A stretch of 64,000 nucleotides of DNA from NCBI RefSeq assembly GCF_009906955.1, contig NZ_CP047656.1:248001-312000 (forward strand). Direction: 5' to 3'. The stretch's first letter is position 1; the number at the start of each line of letters is the position of its first letter. The position numbers were made by a program, and so were the translations under genes. Source of the stretch: Paraglaciecola mesophila. GTDB taxonomy: Bacteria > Pseudomonadota > Gammaproteobacteria > Enterobacterales > Alteromonadaceae. The notes beneath the pieces are model-generated. The model had not been told where the DNA came from, did no database searches, and saw only the letters and a program-made list of their open reading frames with translations. Shown here one piece after another: positions 46,018 to 55,015 of this stretch.

Positions 46018-46266
46018 ATGAACATGATCACGATGCTCATCACGCTGATAGGCTTGCTGATATTTATTGTTGGTGGAGTCGTGTTGTTGCTTCAAGCCTT
46101 CAACAAAAGTATCGCATGGGGGCTAGCCTGTTTTTTTATCAACCCTGTTTGTTTGCTTTTTATCGCGCTGCATTGGAATGAAACAAGAGGGACGTTTTTT
46201 ATCCAAGTAATTGGATGCAGTGTTTTGCTAATTGGCTTAGGCTTACACCAATATATCCACCATTAA
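46018..46266 (+). CDS. Small membrane protein, hypothetical
   Basis: An 82-residue protein with three hydrophobic segments (about residues 3-25, 31-50 and 60-77), predicted in the inner membrane. GAGTAGG lies shortly before the ATG. No family recognised with confidence; single gene. Confidence 0.6.
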   Translation: MNMITMLITLIGLLIFIVGGVVLLLQAFNKSIAWGLACFFINPVCLLFIALHWNETRGTFFIQVIGCSVLLIGLGLHQYIHH

Positions 46267-46439
46267 CTCAGCTCACCTTTATTTTTTGTTCAGCATTGGG
46301 CGCAGGTCTTATTTCTCTCAACGCTTGATATTCTCCAGCTAGTGCTACTCATCTGCGCACAATCGACGTGACTTTTTTTTTAACCCTTCAACTGATATGT
46401 TAATGCGTATTGCGCTTATCTACCGACAAGGTATTGAAC

Positions 46440-46661
46440 ATGAAAATTGCTGCAAGCGGACAATTAGGCCGTTTTATTGCACTGACGTACGAAGAGTACA
46501 AAGCAGATCGTGTCGCTGAACTAGGGGACTTCATTGGTACTGTGATAGCCGGTATTTATCAAGGTATTGCCCAAGGTGCACTTGAAAACGAGAGTCACTA
46601 TGCACAAGCTGCTGGCAGGCCTCATCAAACATGGCAAGACTACTTTGCACGCTTAAACTAG
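46440..46661 (+). CDS. Small hypothetical protein
   Basis: A 73-residue protein starting MKIAASGQLGRF at ATG 46440, 13 bases after AAGG. An ATG-less extension to 46410 is less likely. It is predicted soluble, mixed helix, with no recognised motif; the resemblance of the first residues to a nucleotide-binding turn is too short to mean anything. It is followed by the egt operon. Confidence 0.55.
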   Translation: MKIAASGQLGRFIALTYEEYKADRVAELGDFIGTVIAGIYQGIAQGALENESHYAQAAGRPHQTWQDYFARLN

Positions 46662-46776
46662 CGCGCCGCGTCGTGTTTTTCATTGAGTTTGCACAATTTT
46701 TCGTTAATTTTTCATTAAATTTTCATTAAAGCTATCAATACTCTAAGAGTTAACTGAACAACAAGAAGCACTTACT

Positions 46777-48057
46777 ATGATTGCAACTGCGCACATTGTT
46801 GATAATTCCGCTGATACCCTGATTGCTCGATTTCATTCTCGGCGTCAATACAGCCTTCTTCTAGCTGAGCCCTTAACCGCAGAAGACATGCAGCTACAGT
46901 CTATGCCTGATGCTAGCCCAACAAAATGGCATTTGGCCCATACGACTTGGTTTTTTGAGCAATTTATTTTGTTGCCCTTTGTAGAAGACTATCAGTCGCC
47001 TCAACCTCAATTTAATTATCTATTTAATTCTTATTACGAACAAAAAGGTGAGCGTCATCCTCGTGCGCAACGCGGTATGCTCAGTCGACCGACGATTGAA
47101 GATGTGTACGCCTATCGCCAACAAATAGACAGCGCAATTGAGCAGCTTCTGACAACAAACACCTGTGATGAGCTAGTATCCTTGATGGAACTTGGCATGA
47201 ATCACGAAATGCAGCATCAAGAATTGCTATTAACGGATATCTTACATGCTTTTTCTCTTAACCCTCTTTACCCCGCAGCATATAACGCAAAGTCCGGCAT
47301 CGCTGAATCAAGCGCCGATAACGTATCAGCCTCAGAGCAATTTATCCCCTTTGAGGCAGGTTTACACGAATTTGGCGCAGCGCCTCAAGCTGATTTCTAT
47401 TTTGATTGCGAAGGGCCGAAACACAAAGCGTATGTTTCTTCGTTTACATTAGCCAAAGGATTGGTAACGAATGCTGATTGGTTGTTGTTTATCGAAGCAG
47501 GTGGCTATCAAAACCCCGTGTTATGGTTAGCTGACGGGTGGGGCGTCGCGCAACAACAAGACTGGCAATGCCCACTTTATTGGCGCAAACACGGTGATAC
47601 ATGGTATCAATTCACCTTAAACGGGTTGGTGCCACTGACGTTAAATGCGCCGGTTAGTCATATTAGTTACTATGAAGCAGATGCGTACGCCCAGTGGAAA
47701 GGATGCCGGCTGCCCACTGAATACGAGTGGGAACTGGCAGCGCGAGAACAAGCCATTAGTGGGAACTTTTCAGAGAAGCAAATTTTTACACCTATGCCTG
47801 ATGTAGGGGAAGGCGTCATGCAGCTGTATGGCGATGTTTGGGAGTGGACACGCAGTCCGTACACGCCCTATCCAGGATACAAAGCCCCAGAAGGCGCAGT
47901 AGGTGAATACAACGGCAAGTTTATGTCCGGTCAATATGTGTTACGAGGCGGTTCTTGCGTTACGCCCATTGAGCAAATGCGCTCAACTTATCGTACTTTC
48001 TTTTACCCTCATCAACGTTGGCAGTTTATGGGCTTACGTTTAGCTAAGGATTGTTAA
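46777..48057 (+). CDS. egtB: Ergothioneine biosynthesis sulfoxide synthase EgtB
   Basis: A 426-residue non-heme iron enzyme joining a thiol donor to trimethylhistidine (hercynine). The N-terminal DinB-like domain carries the iron-binding His set in KWHLAHTTWFFE and MNHEMQHQELLLTD, and an FGE-sulfatase-like domain ends GGSCVTPIEQMRSTYRTFFYPHQRWQFMGLRLA. The family splits by thiol donor (gamma-glutamylcysteine or cysteine), which I cannot decide here. The gene is one base before egtD, so the pair forms an operon. No egtA or egtE is adjacent. The FGE-like domain does not activate the sulfatases. Confidence 0.92.
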   Translation: MIATAHIVDNSADTLIARFHSRRQYSLLLAEPLTAEDMQLQSMPDASPTKWHLAHTTWFFEQFILLPFVEDYQSPQPQFNYLFNSYYEQKGERHPRAQRGMLSRPTIEDVYAYRQQIDSAIEQLLTTNTCDELVSLMELGMNHEMQHQELLLTDILHAFSLNPLYPAAYNAKSGIAESSADNVSASEQFIPFEAGLHEFGAAPQADFYFDCEGPKHKAYVSSFTLAKGLVTNADWLLFIEAGGYQNPVLWLADGWGVAQQQDWQCPLYWRKHGDTWYQFTLNGLVPLTLNAPVSHISYYEADAYAQWKGCRLPTEYEWELAAREQAISGNFSEKQIFTPMPDVGEGVMQLYGDVWEWTRSPYTPYPGYKAPEGAVGEYNGKFMSGQYVLRGGSCVTPIEQMRSTYRTFFYPHQRWQFMGLRLAKDC

Positions 48058-48058
48058 T

Positions 48059-49045
48059 ATGTCAGTACCTCCGGTTGCACAACGCGCGGATTCAACGAAT
48101 CAACTTAGCCCTGAGTTACAACTTATTGCTGAAATAACCGCAGGGTTAAATGCTCAGCAAAAGATCATTTCGTCTAAATTTTTTTATGACAGCGTGGGCT
48201 CAGATCTTTTTGATCAGATTTGCGATTTACCAGAATATTATCCATACCTCACAGAAATGAATATGTTGCCGCATATCGCTTCTGATTTGTCTCAGTCAAT
48301 CGTACAACCGGTGGAGCTGGTTGAATTTGGTGCAGGCAGTTTAACCAAAATTCGAATACTGCTCGAAAGCATTAAAATGATTAAATCTGTGGTGCCCATT
48401 GATATCGCTCACAGTCATTTACAAAGGGCTGCCGATAAACTCTCCGCTGATTACCCACACGTCAATGTGGCGCCAATATTTGCCGATTTTACCCAACCTG
48501 TGTCGCTGCAGAATAAAGGCAAAAATCAAGATGAGCTGGTAAAACTAGGCTTCTTTCCCGGCTCAACCATTGGTAATTTTAATCGTGATTTCGCCCTTAC
48601 GTTTTTGCAGCGTTTACGCAAAACGCTAGGTGACAGCGGAATGTTATTAATAGGCGTGGATACAAAAAAATCGCTGCATACACTTCATCAAGCTTATAAC
48701 GATAGTGCTGGGGTTACTGCCAAGTTTAACCTTAATATACTGCGCCACGTAAACCATATCGCCGCCAGTAATTTTGACCTCGACGCGTTTGAGCATTACG
48801 CGTTTTACAACCCGCATTTTGGTCGTATAGAGATGCATCTCGTGAGTAAAATAGAGCAGAGTGTTCATATCAATGGTCAATCGATTCCCTTCGCCCAAGG
48901 AGAAACTATTCATACCGAGAACTCCTATAAATATCGTCCTGATGAATTTATTCATTTAGCGCGCATGGCTGGCTGGCGATTAGAGCAGCAATGGATGGCA
49001 AGTAACGACATGTTTTCAGTGTTTTTGCTTCATGCGAATAGGTGA
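48059..49045 (+). CDS. egtD: L-histidine N-alpha-methyltransferase EgtD
   Basis: A 328-residue SAM-dependent methyltransferase converting histidine to hercynine, the EgtB substrate. Visible are SSKFFYDSVGSDLFDQICDLPEYYPYLTE near the N-terminus, the SAM-site VEFGAGSLTKIRILL and PGSTIGNF, and the LLIGVDTKKSL strand. It is cytosolic. Translational coupling to egtB is suggested by the 1-bp spacing. Confidence 0.92.
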   Translation: MSVPPVAQRADSTNQLSPELQLIAEITAGLNAQQKIISSKFFYDSVGSDLFDQICDLPEYYPYLTEMNMLPHIASDLSQSIVQPVELVEFGAGSLTKIRILLESIKMIKSVVPIDIAHSHLQRAADKLSADYPHVNVAPIFADFTQPVSLQNKGKNQDELVKLGFFPGSTIGNFNRDFALTFLQRLRKTLGDSGMLLIGVDTKKSLHTLHQAYNDSAGVTAKFNLNILRHVNHIAASNFDLDAFEHYAFYNPHFGRIEMHLVSKIEQSVHINGQSIPFAQGETIHTENSYKYRPDEFIHLARMAGWRLEQQWMASNDMFSVFLLHANR

Positions 49046-49366
49046 CGGTTATTAAGTAGCCCTACTCGAGTACACCTTTTACTATGCTGGTTAAGTGCGG
49101 CTGGCTACGTACAACTGCTCAAGGACATTTGCACAAGTGTGGACTGTTGAGGGTACAGCATACTTAAGCGACTTTTTTGCCGCTTCACTAAATTCATTGC
49201 TAGGCTACAAAAGTACTGATAAATTGTTGAATTAATTAATAATACATACAGATTTACTGGGATCTATCTATACCGCACAGCGAATAGCGTTGGCGCTAAG
49301 GTGATCGCTTGTTTTCGGTCAATTTGGTTTATGCCGCTAGGCCCATTTATAAGTAGGAGTTAAAAT
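49046..49366. other. 320-bp intergenic region without a supported gene
   Basis: Region between egtD and the VOC protein gene. No coding frame or convincing structured element seen. GTAGGAG directly before 49367 is the ribosome site of the VOC gene. Confidence 0.5.
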
Positions 49367-49744
49367 ATGTTTAGCCACGTGATGATAGGTGTGAACGATA
49401 TGGAGGCGTCAAAAAAGTTTTACGACGCCACTATGCAAGTATTGGGTTACAAGCCAGGGGTAATGGATGAAAAGGGACGTTGCTTTTACTTTGATAAAAG
49501 CGGTGTTTTTGCATTAACGAAACCGATTAACGGTGAGCCTGCATGTCATGGGAATGGCTCAACACTGGGCTTTAAAGTAGAAAGTACCGAGCAAGCAGAA
49601 GCATGGCACGCCGCTGGGGTTGCTAATGGTGGTGTGGCCTGTGAAGATCCTCCTGGGGTGCGCGGTGAAGGTGAAAATAAAATGCACCTAGCCTATCTAC
49701 GCGACCCTGCGGGTAACAAAATTTGTACACTGATCCGAGTTTAA
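49367..49744 (+). CDS. VOC family (glyoxalase/bleomycin resistance-like) protein
   Basis: A 125-residue single-domain vicinal oxygen chelate fold protein (MFSHVMIGVNDMEASKKFYDATMQVLGY, HLAYLRDPAGNKI). Metal-binding positions His5 and, near the end, a DPAGNK strand are visible. Substrate unknown; many paralogues exist in this order. It has AGTAGGAG as ribosome site and a terminator downstream. Confidence 0.82.
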   Translation: MFSHVMIGVNDMEASKKFYDATMQVLGYKPGVMDEKGRCFYFDKSGVFALTKPINGEPACHGNGSTLGFKVESTEQAEAWHAAGVANGGVACEDPPGVRGEGENKMHLAYLRDPAGNKICTLIRV

Positions 49745-49819
49745 GCATCTTGGCGCTACGTTAGGAGCGCGTTTTAGCGCCATAGTGCGAATAGCGTGAA
49801 CCCAATTAACCCTCTTTGT

Positions 49820-49845
49820 AAAACGCTCTAAATAGAGCGTTTTTT
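49820..49845 (+). terminator. Terminator after the VOC protein gene
   Basis: AAAACGCTCT (49820-49829) pairs with AGAGCGTTTT (49834-49843) around AAAT, followed by T to 49845. Confidence 0.82.
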
Positions 49846-49991
49846 ACTTTTTTGCCCTCGAACCTCGGTTTTTTAGCAGAATGTCATCTATTTGACTTTG
49901 TTGAAGTGCTAAGATTTTTTCAAATCTAAAATATGATTGCTAATAAGTGACCGACGTTCGTCAGGTCACAATAAAGAAGAGATACCAATCC

Positions 49992-50612
49992 ATGTTTGTC
50001 CCTAAAAATCTACGCATACAGGAAAAAGAACATATTGCTCAGTTTATCAGTGAACACAGTTTTGGTGTTGTCGTGTCTGATACATTGGAAGCTACGCACA
50101 TTCCATTCACCTTCAAACCAGAAGAGGGCGAGCTTGGGGTACTATACGGTCATATTGCCAGAGCAAATCCCCATATTCATCAATTGACGGGTGAGAAAGC
50201 GTTGGTGATTTTCAGTGGTCCTCATGCATATATTTCTCCTTCTTGGTATGAAAACGGGCCTGGGGTACCTACATGGAACTATGCAGCGGTGCATTGTAAG
50301 GGCCGTGCTAGCCTACTAAATGATGAAGAGACAATACAGGCAATGGACGACCTAGTGTCCAAATACGAGCCTGCTTTACTCGACAACAAAACCTTAATGC
50401 CCGAGGAATATCAAGATAAGCTTCGCCGAGGTGTGGTGGGGTTTAAAGTCGTAATTGAACATATAGATGCCAAAGAAAAGCTCGGGCAGCAGCGCAAAGT
50501 GCCTGACCAACAAGGGGTGTACAAGGCATTGCAAGAAAGCGGTGAGTTAGGTGATATTCAATTGGCCAATTATATGCAAAAACGTCAACTTTGTATGGGA
50601 GATATTCAGTAG
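49992..50612 (+). CDS. PaiB-like FMN-binding protein
   Basis: A 206-residue protein of the PaiB/FMN-binding split-barrel family (MFVPKNLRIQEKEHIAQFISEHSFGVVVSD; HPSWYENGPGVPTWNY-like segment at ISPSWYENGPGVPTWNYAAVH). PaiB was first annotated as a protease repressor in Bacillus, but homologues are probably flavin or heme-linked oxidoreductases. The ATG at 49992 gives the normal family N-terminus; the upstream 15 codons are probably leader. Single gene. Confidence 0.8.
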   Translation: MFVPKNLRIQEKEHIAQFISEHSFGVVVSDTLEATHIPFTFKPEEGELGVLYGHIARANPHIHQLTGEKALVIFSGPHAYISPSWYENGPGVPTWNYAAVHCKGRASLLNDEETIQAMDDLVSKYEPALLDNKTLMPEEYQDKLRRGVVGFKVVIEHIDAKEKLGQQRKVPDQQGVYKALQESGELGDIQLANYMQKRQLCMGDIQ

Positions 50613-50618
50613 CCGGGG

Positions 50619-50659
50619 AAGTCGCCTACACTGAACCAATGCGTTTAGTGTAGGGACTT
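50619..50659. terminator. Terminator-like hairpin between convergent genes
   Basis: AAGTC and CCTACACT (50619-50632, one bulged G at 50624) pair with AGTGTAGG and GACTT (50647-50659), a 13-bp stem between the ends of the PaiB-like gene and puuD. Confidence 0.6.
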
Positions 50660-50677
50660 TGCCATTTGGCCATTAGT

Positions 50678-51895
50678 TTATGGCTTGAACCACTGACGAA
50701 TCGCTTCTCTGTCATCTTCGGTCATACCGGTTTTGTTCATCAATGGCATATCTTTGTTGATCACAGCGCGTTGATAAATCAACGGTGCTTTAGCATTAAT
50801 TTGCTGCCAAGAATCAAGCATTAAGCCCAGCGGGGCGACAACAAAGAGTTCATCCGTTGGCTTCGCAGAATGACAGTTAGCACAGTGGGTTTGAATCACA
50901 TCAAATGCGCGCTGTTCTGCGTCGTTCAGCGGCGCTTGATTAGAGGATATGCTGCTTTGGTGAGCAGGATGCTCGCTCGCTTCATTGTGAGTAGCCTTAG
51001 GGTAAGATACCCAACCTGCTATTAATAACATGCCTATAGCGCCAGTAATAAGCACAGACGGGCGAGATATACCTACATGTTTTAAGTTAAAGTAGTGACG
51101 GATCCACGCTGAAACAATACCAATAGCCATAAGCACAGCCCATGCGTGTGGGTGTTGAAAGGTCATGGGGTAGTGATTACTGATCATGATGAATAACAGA
51201 GGCAGGGTAAGGTAATTATTGTGCACCGAACGAAGTTTTGCCGCCAAGCCCCACGCTGGGTCTATCTCTTTATTGTTGGTAACTGCATCGACCATTAGCC
51301 GTTGAGCCGGCATAATCTTAAAGAACACATTGCCAGCCATTATGGTACCAACTAATGCTCCAACGTGAATAAATGCACCACGGCCACTGAACCAATGGGT
51401 GGCCAAATAGCTTACCAAGCCAAGCAGTACCAGCAAAAACACGCCAAATAGCGTAGGGTAGCGTCCGAGCGCACTTCGACAAGCCCCTTCATAAATAAAC
51501 AAGCCGCCGAAAATGAGTCCCAAACCACGAATTATCGCGTCTTGCGGAGTCAAATCCATTACATTGGGATCAATCAAATAAATAGACGCGCCATGGTAGT
51601 AAATTAAACTCAGCAGTAAGAAACCACTTAACCAAGTGGTGTAGGCTTCCCATTTAAACCAATGCAAGGTTTCGGGCATTTTCTCTGGGCCGCGTTGATA
51701 CTTGGCTACCTCGTAAAATCCACCTCCGTGCACCGCCCATAGGTCACCTTTTATGCCTTTGTCTTGTTTCCATTTCGGCGGCGTGCGTAAATTATTGTCT
51801 AACCATATAAAGTAAAACGATGCGCCAATCCACGCTACGCCAGCAATAACGTGAAACCAGCGAATAAATAACGATGACCATTCAAACCATGCCAT
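50678..51895 (-). CDS. puuD: Membrane urate hydroxylase PuuD with C-terminal cytochrome c domain
   Basis: A 405-residue urate oxidase of the membrane-bound PuuD type, oxidising urate to 5-hydroxyisourate. About eight transmembrane segments (from WFEWSSLFIRWFHVIAGVAWIGASFYFIWLDN onward) are followed by a periplasmic cytochrome c with heme motif CANCH and an axial Met probably in DMPLMNKTGM. Electrons pass to the respiratory chain rather than forming hydrogen peroxide. It is the last gene of the xdh-ura operon, 40 bp after guaD. Confidence 0.92.
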   Translation of the reverse strand: MAWFEWSSLFIRWFHVIAGVAWIGASFYFIWLDNNLRTPPKWKQDKGIKGDLWAVHGGGFYEVAKYQRGPEKMPETLHWFKWEAYTTWLSGFLLLSLIYYHGASIYLIDPNVMDLTPQDAIIRGLGLIFGGLFIYEGACRSALGRYPTLFGVFLLVLLGLVSYLATHWFSGRGAFIHVGALVGTIMAGNVFFKIMPAQRLMVDAVTNNKEIDPAWGLAAKLRSVHNNYLTLPLLFIMISNHYPMTFQHPHAWAVLMAIGIVSAWIRHYFNLKHVGISRPSVLITGAIGMLLIAGWVSYPKATHNEASEHPAHQSSISSNQAPLNDAEQRAFDVIQTHCANCHSAKPTDELFVVAPLGLMLDSWQQINAKAPLIYQRAVINKDMPLMNKTGMTEDDREAIRQWFKP

Positions 51896-51935
51896 ACTAA
51901 TGTTCCTTTGTTGTAATTCTTATTTTTTCGTTTGT

Positions 51936-53231
51936 TTATGTGTTCGCCTGATAAACAGGTTTACCTGCGATATACGTTGCCGTAATTGCTCTGTCATCGG
52001 CGAGCATGCTTAGGGCAAATATAACCTCTTGGATTTCGCTTTGCTCTTCACAACGTAATCGCGTTAGTTCATCAAAATGCGGGTCGATAATTACAAAGTC
52101 GGCATCGGTTCCTGGGTTTAAATTTCCAATTTGTCTGTCAAGCTCTTGAGCGACAGCTGCGCCTTGCGTCATTAAATAAAAACCATGTAAGGGATGTAGC
52201 TGCTCACCGCGTAGTTGTCCTACTTTATAAGCCTCGCCCAAAGTACGTAACATGCTAAACGTGGTACCCGCACCTACGTCTGTGGCTAAGGCCACAGGGA
52301 TGTTGTACTTCTCAGCTGTGTTTAAATCAAATAATCCGCTGCCTAAAAATAGATTGGATGTCGGGCAAAATGCGATACTCGCGCCACTGTCTGCCATGCG
52401 TTGCCATTCGTGCTCTTGCATGTGAATACAATGACCAAACATGGATTTTGGGCGCAGCATATTGAATTTATCGTATACGTCTAAATAGCCGTTGTAGTCA
52501 GGGAACAGCGAATTGACCCACTCGATTTCTTTTAGGTTTTCATTTAAATGCGTTTGAATATAGACATCTGGATATTGTTGGGCTAACTCACCCAGTGCGT
52601 GTAATTGCTTTTGAGTACTGGTAGGGGCAAAACGAGGAGTGATGGCATAGTGTAAACGGTCTTTACCGTGCCATTTTTCAATTAAGGCTGCACTCTCTTT
52701 CTGCGCTGTTTCGGGGGTGTCCTGCAACCAAGCAGGGCAGTGCCTGTCCATGCATACTTTACCGGCAATCAACAACATATTGTTTTCCTGGGCAGCGCTA
52801 AAAAGGGCATCGGCTGCACACTGGTGAACTGACGAATACACCATGGCACTGGTTGTACCGTGGCGGTATAGTTGGCGCAAGAATACGTCTGCTATTTTGG
52901 CTGCGTATTCAGGGTCGGCAAACTTTTTCTCTGTAGGAAAAGTGTAATTATCAAGCCAGTCGAGTAATTGCTCACCATAACTGGCAAGCATTTCGGTCTG
53001 GGGAAAGTGCAGATGACTGTCTATAAAACCTGGCACAATTAGTTGACCGCGGTAATCTGCAGGTATTGCCTCTGCGTATTGTTCTGAAAGGCTTTTTGCA
53101 TCGCCAATAGCTTCTATTTTCCCGTTACGCGTAACCAAGGCGCCATCTTTGAAGTAGCTAAAGTTGTCTTTTGGTTGCTGTGTTTTCTGGGGAAAATGCA
53201 AAATGGAAGCAAAGTATATTCTGGTTGTCAT
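51936..53231 (-). CDS. guaD: Guanine deaminase
   Basis: A 431-residue amidohydrolase converting guanine to xanthine. Zinc-binding and active-site features are HLHFPQTE (first HxH), the TQTHLNENLKEIEWV segment, FGHCIHM and ATDVGAGTTFSM. The start MTTRIYFASI at 53231, with GGAAT upstream, fits family length better than the longer frame to 53276. It feeds xanthine dehydrogenase. Spaced 16 bp after uraH. Confidence 0.92.
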   Translation of the reverse strand: MTTRIYFASILHFPQKTQQPKDNFSYFKDGALVTRNGKIEAIGDAKSLSEQYAEAIPADYRGQLIVPGFIDSHLHFPQTEMLASYGEQLLDWLDNYTFPTEKKFADPEYAAKIADVFLRQLYRHGTTSAMVYSSVHQCAADALFSAAQENNMLLIAGKVCMDRHCPAWLQDTPETAQKESAALIEKWHGKDRLHYAITPRFAPTSTQKQLHALGELAQQYPDVYIQTHLNENLKEIEWVNSLFPDYNGYLDVYDKFNMLRPKSMFGHCIHMQEHEWQRMADSGASIAFCPTSNLFLGSGLFDLNTAEKYNIPVALATDVGAGTTFSMLRTLGEAYKVGQLRGEQLHPLHGFYLMTQGAAVAQELDRQIGNLNPGTDADFVIIDPHFDELTRLRCEEQSEIQEVIFALSMLADDRAITATYIAGKPVYQANT

Positions 53232-53247
53232 TGAATAAAAAATTCCG

Positions 53248-53580
53248 TTAGCTACCGCGGTAACTGCTAAAGCCAAATGGGGAAATAAGTAGCGGAATAT
53301 GGTAATGACCGCCTTCTTTTGTTATCTCAAAATGCACGTCTACAAAGGGATAAAATGCGCTGCCATGGGTTGCAGATAAATATTCACCCGTGATGAACCT
53401 AAGCTGATAGAGTCCTGGCAGTATCGCTAATTCGCCCCATTGATTACAGCGGCCATCAGCGTCTGTTTGTGCATGCGCAATATTGCCCTCTGGGGTAGTT
53501 AATATTAGCTGCATATTCGCGGCCGGTTTACCGAGCGTAGTGTCTAACACATGGCTTGAAAGTGATGGTGCTTTACTCAT
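53248..53580 (-). CDS. uraH: 5-hydroxyisourate hydrolase
   Basis: A 110-residue transthyretin-related enzyme hydrolysing 5-hydroxyisourate to OHCU. Signature residues are present: SSHVLDTTLGKPA at the start and the C-terminal YRGS. It is cytosolic, though some homologues are exported; no signal peptide here. It overlaps uraD by eight bases. Confidence 0.95.
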   Translation of the reverse strand: MSKAPSLSSHVLDTTLGKPAANMQLILTTPEGNIAHAQTDADGRCNQWGELAILPGLYQLRFITGEYLSATHGSAFYPFVDVHFEITKEGGHYHIPLLISPFGFSSYRGS

Positions 53581-54082
53581 CTGAAAGGCCTTTTAAGAGT
53601 CGTAACATAGTAATTTTAATTTGCTCTTCACTGGCAATGTCTATTTCAGTTGCCGTGGTATTGTCGATTCGTTTTTCGATTTCCTCAAGCATGGTTTTCG
53701 CGCTTAACCCGCTTGCACAGATGATGAAGATAAATCCATGTTTTTCTTTATAGGCTAAATTTAACTTTTGTAATGCCTGTAAAGTGGCTTCATCGGCCTG
53801 ACTCGCCCCATCTTGTTCGTGACTGGCCATGTCCTTCGTGCTGGCATATTTTTCCCTAAGGCTACTCATATCGCCGATCATAGGATGTGCATCAAATGCT
53901 TGTAAAACGTCTTCTTTTTCCATGTCTTGCCAGTGTAATTTTGCTTGCTGCACTACACTTGGAATATTGGCGTAAGGTCGCTGGGATTGCATTTTCGTGA
54001 TCCAGCGCTGGGCTGCGCAGGTTTGAGAAAAAAAGTGTTCTGCCTCTTCTGGCGACAAGTTATTTAGTTCGGTTAAGGTCAT
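53573..54082 (-). CDS. uraD: OHCU decarboxylase
   Basis: A 169-residue enzyme producing S-allantoin by decarboxylating 2-oxo-4-hydroxy-4-carboxy-5-ureidoimidazoline. The catalytic His lies in DAHPMIGD, with the EEQIK and RLLKGLSDE C-terminal region as usual. Overlaps xdhC by four bases (ATGA) and uraH by eight. Confidence 0.94.
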   Translation of the reverse strand: MTLTELNNLSPEEAEHFFSQTCAAQRWITKMQSQRPYANIPSVVQQAKLHWQDMEKEDVLQAFDAHPMIGDMSSLREKYASTKDMASHEQDGASQADEATLQALQKLNLAYKEKHGFIFIICASGLSAKTMLEEIEKRIDNTTATEIDIASEEQIKITMLRLLKGLSDE

Positions 54083-55014
54083 AGTAAGTCTTTAAGCTCT
54101 TTTGAGGCGCGCCATGCGCGTACCTGTTTTTCACGTTTTGCTTGGTTTTTTAGTGCGTCTTTTTGCGCATTGTTGCTCTCTGCGCTTTGACTTGAGTGAG
54201 TTGCACCAACTTCTACTTGATTTGCGTCATCATCCTGATTCAGTCTTTGAATCAATTGCCCCGCAATCGATACTGCCACTTCAATAGGACGCTTACCGGG
54301 AATATCTAATACGCCAATAGGGCTCACAAGCCGCTCTGGGTAGACAACATTAGGTAGACGGGTGGCAATACGCGCCTTAAAGCGTTTGGCTTTAGTTTCA
54401 GAGCCAATCATGCCGATAAACGGTAAGTCAGGGCGTTTAAGTGCTGTTTCAACCAGTTCATAATCTAGCTGATGGTTGTGGGTCATGATCACCAACCAGC
54501 TGTTAGCTGGCGCATGTGAGATATGCTCACTTGGCTCGTCACTTACTATCATCTCGACATTCGCAAAAGCAAATTTAGCATTATTGTGTGGAAACAACTC
54601 AGCCCGTGGATCAATCCACTGTATTTGTAGAGGCAACTGGGCTAGTAATGGCACCAATGCATGGGCGACGTGGCCGGCCCCGTATATTTGTACACTTTGG
54701 CATTGCTCAATCATTACTTCGAACAACACATTAACTGCACCGCCGCAGCATTGGCCTAACTTGCTCGAAAGGGGATAGTGCTCAATATGTTGGGTATGTT
54801 CATTTGCCACCAATAAACTTCTGGCATGCTCAGTGGCGGCAAATTCCAAGTGCCCACCGCCAATGGTGTCAAACGTTTCCTCACCTGTCACAATCATCTT
54901 GGTCCCGTTGCCCCTTGGGGTAGAACCCGCAGCAGCCAAAACCGTCACTAATACATAGCCTTTGCCTTGTGCTTGGCATTGGTGCAGCGCATCATACCAT
55001 TTGTTGGTATTCAT
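54079..55014 (-). CDS. xdhC: Xanthine dehydrogenase accessory protein XdhC
   Basis: A 311-residue Moco chaperone that binds sulfurated molybdenum cofactor and inserts it into xanthine dehydrogenase. It shows the XdhC/CoxI N-terminal segment GYVLVTVLAAAGSTPRGNGTKMIV, the Cys pair LGQCCGG, and a C-terminal Rossmann-like region (VQIYGAGHVAHALVPLL; PFIGMIGSETKAKRF). The tail after residue 270 is charged. Directly after xdhB with one base between. Confidence 0.93.
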   Translation of the reverse strand: MNTNKWYDALHQCQAQGKGYVLVTVLAAAGSTPRGNGTKMIVTGEETFDTIGGGHLEFAATEHARSLLVANEHTQHIEHYPLSSKLGQCCGGAVNVLFEVMIEQCQSVQIYGAGHVAHALVPLLAQLPLQIQWIDPRAELFPHNNAKFAFANVEMIVSDEPSEHISHAPANSWLVIMTHNHQLDYELVETALKRPDLPFIGMIGSETKAKRFKARIATRLPNVVYPERLVSPIGVLDIPGKRPIEVAVSIAGQLIQRLNQDDDANQVEVGATHSSQSAESNNAQKDALKNQAKREKQVRAWRASKELKDLL

Positions 55015-55015
55015 C

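Noticed and set aside
46777..48057. FGE-sulfatase domain protein as the activator of the sulfatases
   Set aside because: The DinB-like N-terminus and adjacent egtD identify it as EgtB.
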